64,000 nt of DNA from Pseudodesulfovibrio nedwellii. GTDB lineage: Bacteria; Desulfobacterota; Desulfovibrionia; Desulfovibrionales; Desulfovibrionaceae. Numbering within the stretch: the first letter of the stretch is position 1; each line of letters begins with the position of its first letter. The DNA lies in NCBI RefSeq assembly GCF_027923765.1, contig NZ_AP026709.1:2351501-2415500 (forward strand), given 5' to 3'. The translations under genes were made by a program, and so were the position numbers. Below are positions 46,654 through 55,936 of the stretch, piece by piece. Under the pieces are notes generated by a model. It did not search any database and was not told where the DNA came from. It saw only the letters and a list, made by a program, of their open reading frames with translations.

Positions 46654-47556
46654 TTATGGATATCTCGGCTTATCGTTACCAATCCTAAAATATTCTTCAA
46701 CACCATATTTTCGCATCCGCTCATTATTCATACGCCATATTTGCGCTAGCCTATCAGGCATTCCGTGCTCTTCACACGGGAATTTTTTACACTCAAAACA
46801 ATATGTAACGTTATGCTCTCGTGCACACGCAGGGACAGCGCACGCCTTGAATAAACAGCCTGATTCACGGCAACCTGAACAATGCCCGGAAGCAAAATAG
46901 TCCAGCAATTCAGTAAATGGCTGACATTGCCGAAAAACAGCATCGGTCGATTCAAAACGTTTGGCGTATTCTCCAAAGTTGACACCAAGATGCTCTTTCA
47001 ATGCGGCACTCACCTCTTGAACAGGACCACCTGCATACGCTACGCATTTGCCGCACATCAATCCGCATGAGGCCAACCGTGATGCCATGAAATCTTCCGA
47101 TCCGACAAGATAGCCATGTTCCCGCAGGATGAAAAGAGAGGTCTTGATCGCAAAGACAACCATTTCAACACATTTTGAATGCAGGTCCAGACGCTTGTAT
47201 CGCTTCTGTCCTTCCTGAGTGGAAAAATCACATTCAATCAAGTCAAAACAGTTGATACTGTTATATTTATCAACGAAGATTTCTCTAAATTCCTGAACCA
47301 TGACATACACGGGGTCCAAGTCCGCCCCCGATTCCTGGCGACCTGCATACAAACCGAATCCCATTACAGCGCCGGTCACAGCACCACACGGCCCGCAAGT
47401 ACGCCCCATGCCGCTACAAAAACCCGTAGCCATTGCTACGGCCTCTTTCGAATCCCTGCCACCAGCTTCGGCAATAAGCTTCAACACAGTCTCGGCACAC
47501 AGGAATTGATCGCCCGAGAACAATTTTTCCACGCGTTTCTCAAGAATATCAGCCAT
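46654..47556 (-). CDS. C_GCAxxG_C_C protein fused to a DUF3795-type Cys-rich domain
   Basis: A 300-residue Cys-rich protein. Residues about 1-150 match the C_GCAxxG_C_C family (LCAETVLKLIAEAGG, GFCSGMGRTCGPCGAVTGAV), putative redox proteins. Residues about 160-290 match DUF3795 (CGLMCGKCVAYAG, GHCSGCRESGCLF, CAREHNVTYCFECKKFPC), a probable zinc or Fe-S domain. The start overlaps the methyltransferase gene by 8 nt. Function unknown. Confidence 0.8.
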   Translation of the reverse strand: MADILEKRVEKLFSGDQFLCAETVLKLIAEAGGRDSKEAVAMATGFCSGMGRTCGPCGAVTGAVMGFGLYAGRQESGADLDPVYVMVQEFREIFVDKYNSINCFDLIECDFSTQEGQKRYKRLDLHSKCVEMVVFAIKTSLFILREHGYLVGSEDFMASRLASCGLMCGKCVAYAGGPVQEVSAALKEHLGVNFGEYAKRFESTDAVFRQCQPFTELLDYFASGHCSGCRESGCLFKACAVPACAREHNVTYCFECKKFPCEEHGMPDRLAQIWRMNNERMRKYGVEEYFRIGNDKPRYP

Positions 47557-48316
47557 GAGGCATCATTCCGGTATTGCAGGCCAGATACGGACAAAATTCC
47601 ACAGCTTCAGGTGTCATACGAGTCTCACGACCTTTTCCCTCATGAAGAATCAATGGAGGCTCGACCGTAAGCCCATGTCCGCCAGCCTTCATTGTCTCCA
47701 TAAGGACCATTTTGGCGTTATCACCCTCACGGCTATGAACCAATCGCATTCGCTTAGGGACAAGGCCTACTTCGGCCAGATCAACCATCAGTTCCGGCAG
47801 TCGTTCCGGCAGATGAACAAAGAAAAATTTACCTCGCGTCTTGAGTGCCACGGCAGCACATCGGGCAAAAGCCTTGAAGGTTCCTTGTGCCTCGAAACGA
47901 GCAGTTTCACGCCCAGCCCCTTGGCTCGTTTTTCCCTTTCCTAATTCTCGATACGGCGGATTAGCTACGACAAAATCCACTACTGAATCAGGTCGCCATT
48001 CAGCCACGTCACCCTGCTGCAGCGTAAACTTATCGATAAGGTGAAGGTCGATACGATTTTCCTCGGCAACACCTATGCTTTCTGGATTTAACTCAACACC
48101 AACAATTGTCATTCCGGGGTGACGAAGGAGCATTCCAATACCAATAACCCCACACCCGCAGCCGAGATCAACACCTGTATGCCGGCGACCTGCGTGGGCA
48201 AAACAACTCAAGAGCAGAGAGTCCAATGAAAAACGGTAACCACCTTCCGGCTGCACGAGTCCACGCGGAAACAATTCGCGTCTTTTGAGTATGGCTTCCG
48301 TGTCGATGCCAGCCAT
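47549..48316 (-). CDS. tRNA1(Val)-type adenine-N6 methyltransferase (TrmN6 family)
   Basis: A 255-residue class I SAM methyltransferase: GVDLGCGCGVIGIGM (SAM-binding motif I), VGVELNPES and catalytic VDFVVANPPYRELG (NPPY, adenine-N6 or glutamine methylation). The N-terminus (LVQPEGGYRFSLDSLLLSCFA) matches TrmN6/YfiC, which methylates A37 of tRNA-Val. Its ATG touches the MurJ stop codon. Confidence 0.85.
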   Translation of the reverse strand: MAGIDTEAILKRRELFPRGLVQPEGGYRFSLDSLLLSCFAHAGRRHTGVDLGCGCGVIGIGMLLRHPGMTIVGVELNPESIGVAEENRIDLHLIDKFTLQQGDVAEWRPDSVVDFVVANPPYRELGKGKTSQGAGRETARFEAQGTFKAFARCAAVALKTRGKFFFVHLPERLPELMVDLAEVGLVPKRMRLVHSREGDNAKMVLMETMKAGGHGLTVEPPLILHEGKGRETRMTPEAVEFCPYLACNTGMMPHG

Positions 48317-49863
48317 TATGCCCCCTTCGATGTTTTGCCGCGCCGGATTCGCGCCTTGATCATATCCGCGAAAAGTTTAGCCTCGTTCTGACGCAGAAGA
48401 AAGGCCATCCCAATATACACAACGACCCAAACGGGAATGAGGAACAGACACCACGGGGTCCATGCTCCGGTCATGTATGCCCCCCAACCAATCAAGATGG
48501 ACAGAACTGCAGTTTTAACAGCTGAAACGGCAGGCAAAAGGCGTGTCCTCCGCTTGCGGGTCAAAAACAGATGCAACAGGACAAAATTCAGGAGTGAAGA
48601 CAGACTTACAGCCAACGCCAATCCAACGTGGGCCATGGACTGCATAAGCCAGACGCCTAGGCCGACATTGGCTATCAAACAGGCAACGGCAATCTTTACC
48701 GGTGTCTTCGTGTCCTCCAAGGCATAGAACCCGGCAACCAACGGGCGGGACAGGGCAATAAACGGCAAACCGACGGAATAGGCGACAAGAGCCTGCGAGG
48801 TCGCTGCAACTGCCTCTGAAGTAAAGGCCCCGCGCTCAAAAAGCAGGGCGATAACCGGCTCCGCCAACCCGATAAGGCCTGCGGCAGCGGGCAAAGCAAT
48901 AAAAAGTGTCAACCCGAGCGAGACGGACAAGGCCTTGTCATATTCTTCCAGCTCATTGCGCGCAGCCAACTTCGCAAGGCTTGGCAAGGCCGCAGTACTG
49001 ACAGCTATCCCAAACACCCCTAGGGGGAACTGAACCAACCTATCGGCATAGTACAAATAGGACACAGACCCCACTGGCAAAAATGAAGCAAGGAGTGTCC
49101 CGAGCAAAATATTCAACTGATAAACAGCGGCTCCGAACACCGTCGGAAGCATGAGTAATCCCATACGCGCCACGCCCTTGTTGCGCCACGCCCATGGACC
49201 ACGCCATGAAAAACCGGCCTTCTTCAAAAAGGGTTGTTGCAAAAACCACTGAGCCGCTCCGCCGATCAACACGCCGTAAGCCATGCAATAGGCCACGTTG
49301 TACCCCATGAAATACCCAAACAACGCAGAGCCTATCAATGCCACGTTCAGGGCCACGGGGGCCAGTGCCGGAGCAAGGAAATGACCTCGCGAGTTAAGAA
49401 TTCCCATGCACAACGCCACGCCGCAAATAAAAATGACATACGGGAAGCAAATACGAACAAGATCTATGGTCACCTGAAACTGCTCGGCATTATCAATAAA
49501 GCCGGGAGCAATGGCCATGGTCAAAGGCCGAGCCAGTATTTCCACAAGCACGGTGATGGCGACAAGAATTCCGACCAGCCAAATCATGGCGGACCGGGCC
49601 ATGGCTTGAGCTGCTTCCTCGCCCTCTTCCTCAATGGTCCGCGAATAAACAGGAATAAAGGCCATGGTCAGCGACCCTTCGCCAAAAAGCCGCCGCAAAA
49701 GATTCGGAATACGGAAAGCCACGAAGAAGGCATCGGCAAAAAGCCCGGCACCCAACGCAAAGGCGACGATGATATCCCGGACAAATCCCAAAATACGAGA
49801 AATCAGCGTGGCTCCAGCCACGACAGCCGCATTTTTCGCTATTATTTTTGCGTGTTTATTCAC
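48316..49863 (-). CDS. murJ: Lipid II flippase MurJ (MviN)
   Basis: A 515-residue polytopic membrane protein with about 14 TM helices and the MviN pattern ATLISRILGFVRDIIVAFALG and PNLLRRLFGEGSLTMAFIPV near the N-terminus. MurJ flips the peptidoglycan precursor lipid II across the inner membrane. It uses a GTG start (49863) with GAGG 5-6 nt upstream. First gene of a seven-gene run with overlaps or gaps of 3 nt or less that ends with the split Rad50 genes. Confidence 0.95.
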   Translation of the reverse strand: MNKHAKIIAKNAAVVAGATLISRILGFVRDIIVAFALGAGLFADAFFVAFRIPNLLRRLFGEGSLTMAFIPVYSRTIEEEGEEAAQAMARSAMIWLVGILVAITVLVEILARPLTMAIAPGFIDNAEQFQVTIDLVRICFPYVIFICGVALCMGILNSRGHFLAPALAPVALNVALIGSALFGYFMGYNVAYCMAYGVLIGGAAQWFLQQPFLKKAGFSWRGPWAWRNKGVARMGLLMLPTVFGAAVYQLNILLGTLLASFLPVGSVSYLYYADRLVQFPLGVFGIAVSTAALPSLAKLAARNELEEYDKALSVSLGLTLFIALPAAAGLIGLAEPVIALLFERGAFTSEAVAATSQALVAYSVGLPFIALSRPLVAGFYALEDTKTPVKIAVACLIANVGLGVWLMQSMAHVGLALAVSLSSLLNFVLLHLFLTRKRRTRLLPAVSAVKTAVLSILIGWGAYMTGAWTPWCLFLIPVWVVVYIGMAFLLRQNEAKLFADMIKARIRRGKTSKGA

Positions 49864-49981
49864 TGTATCCTCTGCGCAATGCCTTCAATTTTTCGCCGGC
49901 ATGGCACACAGTTGTAAACATTATTGAACAAGACAATCCTTTCCTTGCACTCTTTATCTCTTCCAGCGTTAAACCGCTAGT

Positions 49982-50800
49982 TTATCGCTTTGGCTGACAA
50001 TGCGGACAAAAAGTAGACGTCCGCCCCGCGACCTTCACGGCTTGCAAAAGGGTGTCACATCGAGCACATTTCTGCCCTTTCTTGCCGTACACATTAAAGC
50101 TGTTTTGAAAAGCCCCGGCATCACCGTGGGCATTGACATAATCCGAAATGGAGCTGCCGTTTTCGCGAATCGCCAGTTTGAGAACCGCCTGCAATTCTGA
50201 AAACAACTTCAACGCCTTGACATGACTGACTTGATGGCCTTTTGTTTCAGGATGAATTCCCGCTCGAAACAGGGACTCATCTGCATAGATGTTCCCCACC
50301 CCGGCTACCACCGATTGATTAAGCAGCAGCCCTTTTATCGCGATCTTCCTTTCAGCGATTCGTTCAGCCAATTCAGCGGGAGCAACCTCAAGTGGCTCAG
50401 GTCCGACTTTTCGTAAAAACTCCCAATTTTCAAGCTGTTGGGCTGTGAATAACTTAACGTAACCGAACTTGCGCATGTCAGAAAAAATCAACCATGACCC
50501 GTCATCAAGGATAAAAACAATCCGGTCATGCTTATGAATATCACGATGATCACCATGGACCACCCGACCCGTCATTTTGAGATGAAATACAAGCGTGGTG
50601 TCATTCGCCAGTTCAACGAGTAAAACCTTGGCTCGACGATATGCCCGACGAACACCCTGTCCCAGAACACCGGGCACAATGATTTCCGCAGCATCACTCA
50701 AACGGGTGAGACCCGGAATTTCCACGGATACAATAGTGCGCCCCGTCAGGGTGTCATTCAACCCACGGGCGATGACTTCAACTTCAGGCAGTTCAGGCAT
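49982..50800 (-). CDS. mutM: Formamidopyrimidine-DNA glycosylase
   Basis: A 272-residue base-excision-repair enzyme. It has the N-terminal catalytic MPELPEVEVIARGL (Pro2, Glu3), Lys in HLKMTGRVV, the H2TH region (GVGNIYADESLF) and the C-terminal zinc finger CARCDTLL...CPHC. It removes oxidised purines such as 8-oxoguanine. It lies 118 nt upstream of murJ. Confidence 0.97.
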   Translation of the reverse strand: MPELPEVEVIARGLNDTLTGRTIVSVEIPGLTRLSDAAEIIVPGVLGQGVRRAYRRAKVLLVELANDTTLVFHLKMTGRVVHGDHRDIHKHDRIVFILDDGSWLIFSDMRKFGYVKLFTAQQLENWEFLRKVGPEPLEVAPAELAERIAERKIAIKGLLLNQSVVAGVGNIYADESLFRAGIHPETKGHQVSHVKALKLFSELQAVLKLAIRENGSSISDYVNAHGDAGAFQNSFNVYGKKGQKCARCDTLLQAVKVAGRTSTFCPHCQPKR

Positions 50801-50863
50801 GGTTAGGTAGGTACCTGAAAACGGTTATGGTGAAAAGCTCGACCAATGAAAGCGAAAGTCCGA

Positions 50864-51403
50864 CTAAAACCTATAGCCAAGACGAAGACCTACATTGTCC
50901 ATCCCTTCATTTTCGTTGGCGATATAGGCATTTGACATGTGTTCATACTGCACGGAGACATTGACCTTTTCCGTTAAATCATAGCCTAGGGCTGCACCAA
51001 GACGGAACAAGACAGGAGAACCAAGGGACTTGCGATCCGAATCGTCGGTACTACGCTTGCCATTGTTGACAGACAATCCGAGGTTGGCGTCCATGAAAAA
51101 ATCATCAAAAAGCCCCCACTCCCAAGTCAATCCGCCATAGGCGTGCGAAGTATTTCCAGACATATTGACCGTTGCCCCAAGATGGGGACGAGGGGACCAG
51201 ATCGCTTCCAAACATGACGGGGAAATAAAAAGGACTTCTCCATTGAGATCAACGCCACTTTCCCTATTAAAACTCCAAAAAGAGATGTCATGTGCATAAA
51301 CCCCGCCTCGGACTTCAGACAGGATGGACTCCTCCGCCTGCGCAGGGAAGCTCACAAAGACGACTATCAAAACCACTATAAAGGCAAATACAAAACGGCC
51401 CAT
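50864..51403 (-). CDS. PagL-like lipid A deacylase, outer-membrane beta barrel
   Basis: A 179-residue protein with a signal peptide (cleavage near AQA-E) and alternating beta strands ending in an aromatic C-terminal Phe (LRLGYRF), typical of outer-membrane barrels. The motif YEHMSNAYIANENEGMDNVG holds the His-x-Ser and a downstream Glu, the PagL catalytic triad pattern. PagL removes the 3-O acyl chain of lipid A. Confidence 0.8.
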   Translation of the reverse strand: MGRFVFAFIVVLIVVFVSFPAQAEESILSEVRGGVYAHDISFWSFNRESGVDLNGEVLFISPSCLEAIWSPRPHLGATVNMSGNTSHAYGGLTWEWGLFDDFFMDANLGLSVNNGKRSTDDSDRKSLGSPVLFRLGAALGYDLTEKVNVSVQYEHMSNAYIANENEGMDNVGLRLGYRF

Positions 51404-51477
51404 ATTCCCTCCACGGATTCAAAAACATAGAGCATATGGAACGTGACGGGAATATTTTCTGTCAAATCAATCGACTA

Positions 51478-51969
51478 TCAACGACAAAAGACATCAAGCA
51501 GAACCTGTTCATCCGAGGGCTGTGCGCTGATCCAATAAGCCAGATCGCCTACATACCAAAGAAGGTGCACCTGCCCCATCCCGGTAAATCGATAGACTGA
51601 CGCACCATTTTTCTCCAATTTTTTTGGATTTTTGAATGGTGATTTCGGATTGTCATACATTTTGTGAACCATGACGCCGATCTGTCGACGCGCTTCATTT
51701 TCAGAAGACACACGAGAAAGCCACACTTCGGCCGGACGGACCTTACCGGCATCCTCTGGACGGGCATACCGGGCAATGGCACTGGCCTCAGCTGACAGGG
51801 TCTTACCATGCAACTGGTCCACTTCCGCTTGTGCTTGCTGACCAACAACAAGCTGCACTCGATCCAAAGTACCAACTTTTGTCGGAAAAAACTCAGACAA
51901 GTCATTGCCAAAAGCCACCAATGGCGTCCATAAAACGACCAACAGAACAAGAACAGCACGACGTATCAT
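51478..51969 (-). CDS. Secreted DUF6599-like protein
   Basis: A 163-residue protein with a signal peptide (VLVLLVVLWTPLVAFG) and a small domain containing FFPTKVGTLDRVQLV and YRFTGMGQVHLLWYVGD. It fits DUF6599-like secreted proteins of unknown role. Its ATG overlaps the TAA of the ChaN-like gene (TAATG), so it is translationally coupled to it. Confidence 0.65.
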   Translation of the reverse strand: MIRRAVLVLLVVLWTPLVAFGNDLSEFFPTKVGTLDRVQLVVGQQAQAEVDQLHGKTLSAEASAIARYARPEDAGKVRPAEVWLSRVSSENEARRQIGVMVHKMYDNPKSPFKNPKKLEKNGASVYRFTGMGQVHLLWYVGDLAYWISAQPSDEQVLLDVFCR

Positions 51970-53207
51970 TATTTATCTCCACTTTCATCTGATTCGATTT
52001 TCATCTTTTTCTTCATAGACTTGGGAGAACCAAGCTTCCCCACATTAGCGGTAAACTCTTCATCACCGCGCCGAACAGTAAACACAAGCTCTTCTCCTGC
52101 TTCGTGCACCTTGAATCCCGCAATATGCAAACTGAACAAATGTTCCAAAGGAACTCCTGAAGCCTCGACAAGCAAATCTCCAGGGCGCAGACCGGCCTTG
52201 GCCGCACGAGACTTTCTCTGGACCGACTCGACAAGAAGGCCGCCCGTTCCAACGGCCGTTAGTAATGCCCCCATCTTCGACTGGTAACTGTCTGGAGAAT
52301 AAAAGAAAACATCGCCCGCATCGGCATAAAATTCGTCACCACGCCACGGCATAATGGACAAAACCCGCGCGCCCGGATCAAACCGCCTGATGCGCATGGC
52401 AATGCCCCACGCCTGCTCAACATGTCCGGCCCCAGCAACAATCAGTACCGGCCAATCATACTGATGGCGCACCCTGACGGCCTCTTCGGCCATCTTGGAA
52501 TCCCAAATGGACTGGATCAAATGAAATCGTTCCCGTTGCACTTCGTCCTCAGCATCCTTGGATTCATGCTGCCTAAAAATTTCATCAAGCACAGCCCGTT
52601 GGTCACTGGTCGGCGGCACGATGACCTTGGGCAAAAAGGCCTGTTCTTCGTCGGAAAGCGCTTCAAGGCCCTCTTTGGATATTTTTTTGGTCACAAAAGT
52701 GGGAACATTCAACCCCGCCACAGGCACACTGTTGCGCTGAGCAAGTTCAAAGTGCCCACGGAATAAAGAAAATGGGTATCCCCATTTTGTTGACCATTGC
52801 AGTTCTTCGGCCAGGTCCTCCAATTCAACCTGCCCTTTTCCAAAATCATCGAGCACTTGCTGCATGTCCACGGCCACCATTTCCAACCCAAGTGAAAGGC
52901 CTTCACCAGACTCGGAAAGTCCCGCCAAAATACGTTGTTGAACCTTGTGGTCCCATATGTTTCGATGCCCCTCCCCAACAAGGACATAATCATAACTATC
53001 TGCCATTGCTATGATCTCTTCAAAAGGCACCTGATCACCATATTTGGAGATAAATTCTCCTTTCTGCGGGAGAAAAGTCACCCGAAGAGGCTCCACAGGC
53101 AAAGGTTCAATAGCTTTTTTCACACACGCCCCCATGGACAAAAGCAGACTCAGCAACACAAATAACGTCACGTTGCATTTTCGTGCTCCATTCAAAATAT
53201 ATTGCAT
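51969..53207 (-). CDS. ChaN-like heme-binding lipoprotein with C-terminal PDZ domain
   Basis: A 412-residue lipoprotein: signal peptide with lipobox SMGAC (Cys about residue 28), then a ChaN/DUF399 domain (about 55-290; VLVGEGHRNIWDHKVQQRIL, LGLEMVAVDMQQVLDDF, VLIVAGAGHVEQAWGIA). ChaN homologues bind heme and are tied to iron uptake. Residues about 320-400 form a PDZ domain (AKAGLRPGDLLVEASGVPL). The C-terminus is Lys/Glu rich. The PDZ fusion suggests a scaffold role. Confidence 0.85.
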   Translation of the reverse strand: MQYILNGARKCNVTLFVLLSLLLSMGACVKKAIEPLPVEPLRVTFLPQKGEFISKYGDQVPFEEIIAMADSYDYVLVGEGHRNIWDHKVQQRILAGLSESGEGLSLGLEMVAVDMQQVLDDFGKGQVELEDLAEELQWSTKWGYPFSLFRGHFELAQRNSVPVAGLNVPTFVTKKISKEGLEALSDEEQAFLPKVIVPPTSDQRAVLDEIFRQHESKDAEDEVQRERFHLIQSIWDSKMAEEAVRVRHQYDWPVLIVAGAGHVEQAWGIAMRIRRFDPGARVLSIMPWRGDEFYADAGDVFFYSPDSYQSKMGALLTAVGTGGLLVESVQRKSRAAKAGLRPGDLLVEASGVPLEHLFSLHIAGFKVHEAGEELVFTVRRGDEEFTANVGKLGSPKSMKKKMKIESDESGDK

Positions 53208-53222
53208 CCTTTCCCCTCAAAT

Positions 53223-53935
53223 TCAGTCTTGAAAATCACCATGCCAAATTGCCATTGGCAGCCCGGTTGCATCAATTTCAGGAGAATCAGGTATCGACCG
53301 CAGCCGTCCGCCCCCTTTCCACGCCGTAACAGCCAGCACGCAGGCGTCAAGAATATCATCACCAGCGACTCGACTTGCTCTATATTTCAACCGGATGGCT
53401 TCAACAAGCGAACGAAGATCACACACCTTTTTTTCCAAAAGGACAAACCGATCCACCATCCCCAAAACATCTCTCTTCGGGAAAGGCATCGGCCCCCCAA
53501 ACAATTGTGAAAAACACAATTCAGGGTGTGATTCATAAACTCTGTGGCGGGCTTCGACATTTCCTTGCAGAAACCCATCTACTTCATATATCTTTTTCAC
53601 AATACACAAGGATTGTTCGGATAACGACTTACCGGAAAGTTTCTGACTTATCAATTTAGCTTCACGCTTTGATCCGGCATAAACAGCCTTGCGAACCGGA
53701 GTATTAAAGACACTGCTCTTACGTTTTCCCAACCTCTCTCGAGTCAAAACATCGGCCTTTCTCGTTCCTGTTTCAGGAAGTCCAATAGGGATTCCACCAA
53801 CACGGCTTCAGCGTCCTTATGCTTGTCCCACAGCGCAACAAATTCATCATACAGAGCAAAAGACCACACCCCGTTGATGACCCAAACAGCAAGCCCCCCG
53901 CCCTTGCACCCGTCTACGCCTACGTATTTCATCAT
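53223..53935 (-). pseudogene. DUF429 family gene broken by a frameshift
   Basis: The 5' part (MKYVGVDGCKGGGLAVWVI, start about 53935) and the 3' part (GKRKSSVFNTPVRKAVYAGS to 53223) are in different frames. Near 53793 the sequence reads GTG-GAATCC where DUF429 proteins have Val-Asp-Ile-Pro. Adding one base restores IPIGLPETGTRKADVLTRER joining the two parts. So a one-base deletion (or sequencing error) disrupts it. DUF429 proteins are predicted RNase H-like nucleases. Confidence 0.8.
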
Positions 53936-54042
53936 GCATATATACTCTTCCACCAACATCCCCGCAACCAGATGCACAATTCAGCACAGCCCCCGCAAAA
54001 CGACACCAAAGAATTTCGGGAATGAAGATTTGAGAAAAAGAC

Positions 54043-54075
54043 AAAAAAACCCGCACCGACTGTTGCCGGTGCGGG
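54043..54075 (-). terminator. Terminator of the PaaK-like gene
   Basis: CCCGCACCG/CGGTGCGGG perfect 9-bp stem (54050-54075), with seven Ts on the minus strand (54043-54049). Confidence 0.9.
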
Positions 54076-54098
54076 GTGTAATTTTCAACAACTCGCGC

Positions 54099-55364
54099 CT
54101 AGTCCCAGGTGCGCTTGTCTTCAATGGGTCGGATCTGCGGAGGCAGGGTCCCGGGTGCAAGCACCTTGAGGATCGGACGAAGCTTGATCTTTTCACGGAA
54201 CAAATGAAGCAATTCATCTTCCTGATTGAACTGTCCGGCTTCGATGGAAAGAACCATCTCATCAATACCACCCGGGTTGGTGACTTCGATCTGCCAACGC
54301 TTGACCTCTTCGAAGCGGGCCATGACCTGCTCGACCTGATGCGGATAGACAAACATACCCTTGATGCGGGCGGTGGTGTCAACGCGACCGACGATGCCGC
54401 CGAGACGGGGGCTGGTGCGGCCACAGGCGCACGGTGAGCGATCCAGATAGCCGAGATCGCCGGTGGCGAGTCGGATGAGCGGATAGGTGCGGTTAAACGC
54501 GGTAACAACGATTTCGCCAACCTCGCCGTCCTTAAGCGGGATACCCGTGTCAGGATGGCAGATTTCAACGAATGCACGGTTGGAAAGGTGCAGACCGTTC
54601 TTGTGGAAGCATTCGTAACCGATACAACCAACGTCTGCGGTGCCGTAGCCCTGACGCATGATGCAGTCGAATTTCTTCTCAAGAGTGGAACGCATCTTTT
54701 CGGAAAACTTTTCGCCAGTGACAAAAGCGACTTCGAGGAACAGATCCTTACGCAAAGACAGGCCCATTTCCTCGGCCTTCTGTGCCAGGTGCATGAGATA
54801 GCTGGGGGTACCGACGTAGCCGGTGACGCGCAACTTCTGCATGATCTCAATCTGGGAGTTGGTGTTACCGGGACCGGCAGGCACCACGGCGCAGGCCAGG
54901 TTACGAAGAGGTTCTTCGAACATCAGACCGGCGGGAGCCAGATGGTAGTTGAAAGTAATCTGAGACAGATCACCGGAACGGAAACCGGCGGCATAAAAAC
55001 CTTCGGTCCAACCCCAGTAGTCTTCGGAACGATCTTCGGGATCAAAGATCGGGCCGGGAGACAGGAAAACACGCTGCAATTCGCCCAGGTCCTTGGTCAA
55101 CAGTCCGCCGAGACGGGGACCCATGGACTGAAGAAAGATCAGCTCTTTTTTCTTGATGATGGGGATATGCTTGATGTCGTTGAGCACGCGGAACTTGTCC
55201 ACATTGAACTGTGCGCGGTCAAAACGCTTCTTGACGTCTTCGGAGTAACGGTAGGCATATGAGAGCAACTCCTTAAGCTGAAGCTGATAATATTGCCTAC
55301 GTTCCGATTCGTCGAGTACCTCACGGCGGGAATAAATACCCTCGGTGCGATCCTTTCTGGTCAT
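54099..55364 (-). CDS. Phenylacetate-CoA ligase-like adenylate-forming enzyme
   Basis: A 421-residue AMP-binding enzyme of the PaaK family. Visible signatures are a short P-loop-like region near LSPGPIFDPEDRS, RQGYGTADVGCIGYE (substrate/adenine site), LIRLATGDLGYL (ATP-binding Asp) and GGIVGRVDTTARIKGMFVYP. A Cys cluster (CACGR) lies just before the last block, as usual in this family. It would activate an aryl or acyl acid to its CoA thioester. AAGGAG precedes ATG 55364. Confidence 0.85.
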   Translation of the reverse strand: MTRKDRTEGIYSRREVLDESERRQYYQLQLKELLSYAYRYSEDVKKRFDRAQFNVDKFRVLNDIKHIPIIKKKELIFLQSMGPRLGGLLTKDLGELQRVFLSPGPIFDPEDRSEDYWGWTEGFYAAGFRSGDLSQITFNYHLAPAGLMFEEPLRNLACAVVPAGPGNTNSQIEIMQKLRVTGYVGTPSYLMHLAQKAEEMGLSLRKDLFLEVAFVTGEKFSEKMRSTLEKKFDCIMRQGYGTADVGCIGYECFHKNGLHLSNRAFVEICHPDTGIPLKDGEVGEIVVTAFNRTYPLIRLATGDLGYLDRSPCACGRTSPRLGGIVGRVDTTARIKGMFVYPHQVEQVMARFEEVKRWQIEVTNPGGIDEMVLSIEAGQFNQEDELLHLFREKIKLRPILKVLAPGTLPPQIRPIEDKRTWD

Positions 55365-55519
55365 ATGTATACTCCTTAGACTGGATGGTGTGCCATTTTT
55401 GACAGGGAGCGGGACTATACCATGTCAAAATTAATTTGCAAGGAATATTTTTTTTTGGTCGATATCTCAGCTAGTTAGAAAAAAAACCTTCTAAAAAGCA
55501 ACTCTTTTTTAAAATAAAC

Positions 55520-55548
55520 TTGACACTTGATAACCAACTGGATAGTGA
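55520..55548 (+). promoter_or_regulatory. Sigma-70 promoter of the tRNA pair
   Basis: TTGACA (55520-55525), a 17-nt spacer and TAGTGA (55543-55548), about 18 nt before the first tRNA. Confidence 0.7.
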
Positions 55549-55565
55549 TACGTTCCTCGGAACAC

Positions 55566-55641
55566 GGGTCGTTAACTCAGTTGGTAGAGTATCTGCCTTT
55601 TAAGCAGAGAGTCACTGGTTCGAGCCCAGTACGACCCACCA
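55566..55641 (+). tRNA. tRNA-Lys (anticodon UUU)
   Basis: 76 nt. Acceptor GGGTCGT pairs with ACGACCC; the anticodon stem TCTGC/GCAGA encloses loop CTTTTAA (TTT). The T-loop TTCGAGC and an encoded CCA end at 55641. Confidence 0.97.
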
Positions 55642-55646
55642 TTTCC

Positions 55647-55722
55647 GTCCCCATCGTCTAGTGGCCTAGGACTCCGGCCTCTCACGCCGGCAACAGGGGT
55701 TCAAACCCCCTTGGGGACGCCA
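55647..55722 (+). tRNA. tRNA-Glu (anticodon CUC)
   Basis: 76 nt. Acceptor GTCCCCA pairs with TGGGGAC; anticodon stem CCGGC/GCCGG with loop CTCTCAC (CTC). Encoded CCA ends at 55722. Its 3' end abuts the island that follows, as is usual for an integration target. Confidence 0.97.
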
Positions 55723-55732
55723 TAAGAATTTC

Positions 55733-55766
55733 AAGCGGTTACAGTGAATGCTGTAGCCGCTTTTTT
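55733..55766 (+). terminator. Terminator of the tRNA operon
   Basis: AAGCGGTTACAG/CTGTAGCCGCTT stem with one wobble pair, followed by six Ts. Two CGTGTAAAA direct repeats follow (55772-55780 and 55784-55792). Confidence 0.85.
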
Positions 55767-55799
55767 CGTTGCGTGTAAAATTTCGTGTAAAACGATGCT

Positions 55800-55836
55800 A
55801 AAAGCCCCGGAGATTGTTGTCTCCGGGGCTTTTTTC
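55800..55836. terminator. Island terminator hairpin, copy 1
   Basis: AAAAGCCCCGGAGA/TCTCCGGGGCTTTT with a six-base loop and a T-run. The same stem recurs at 57851-57887, so the module between carries it at both ends. Confidence 0.85.
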
Positions 55837-55936
55837 GTATTTTCATTATAAATATGCAACCACCCTCTTGGCAAATGGTATAAAATATAGAACTATGCAG
55901 CAAAAGTTTGATTTCAAAATATAGCTAGGAGTTCCA

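Noticed and set aside
46039..46749. Plus-strand open frame of 236 codons
   Set aside because: Antisense to the Rad50 N-half gene; no ribosome-binding site and no domain.
53981..54850. Long minus-strand open frame of 289 codons
   Set aside because: It lies inside the PaaK-like gene in another frame; its product is Arg/Ser rich with no domain.
54555..55262. Plus-strand open frame of 235 codons
   Set aside because: Antisense to the PaaK-like gene, which has clear family motifs.
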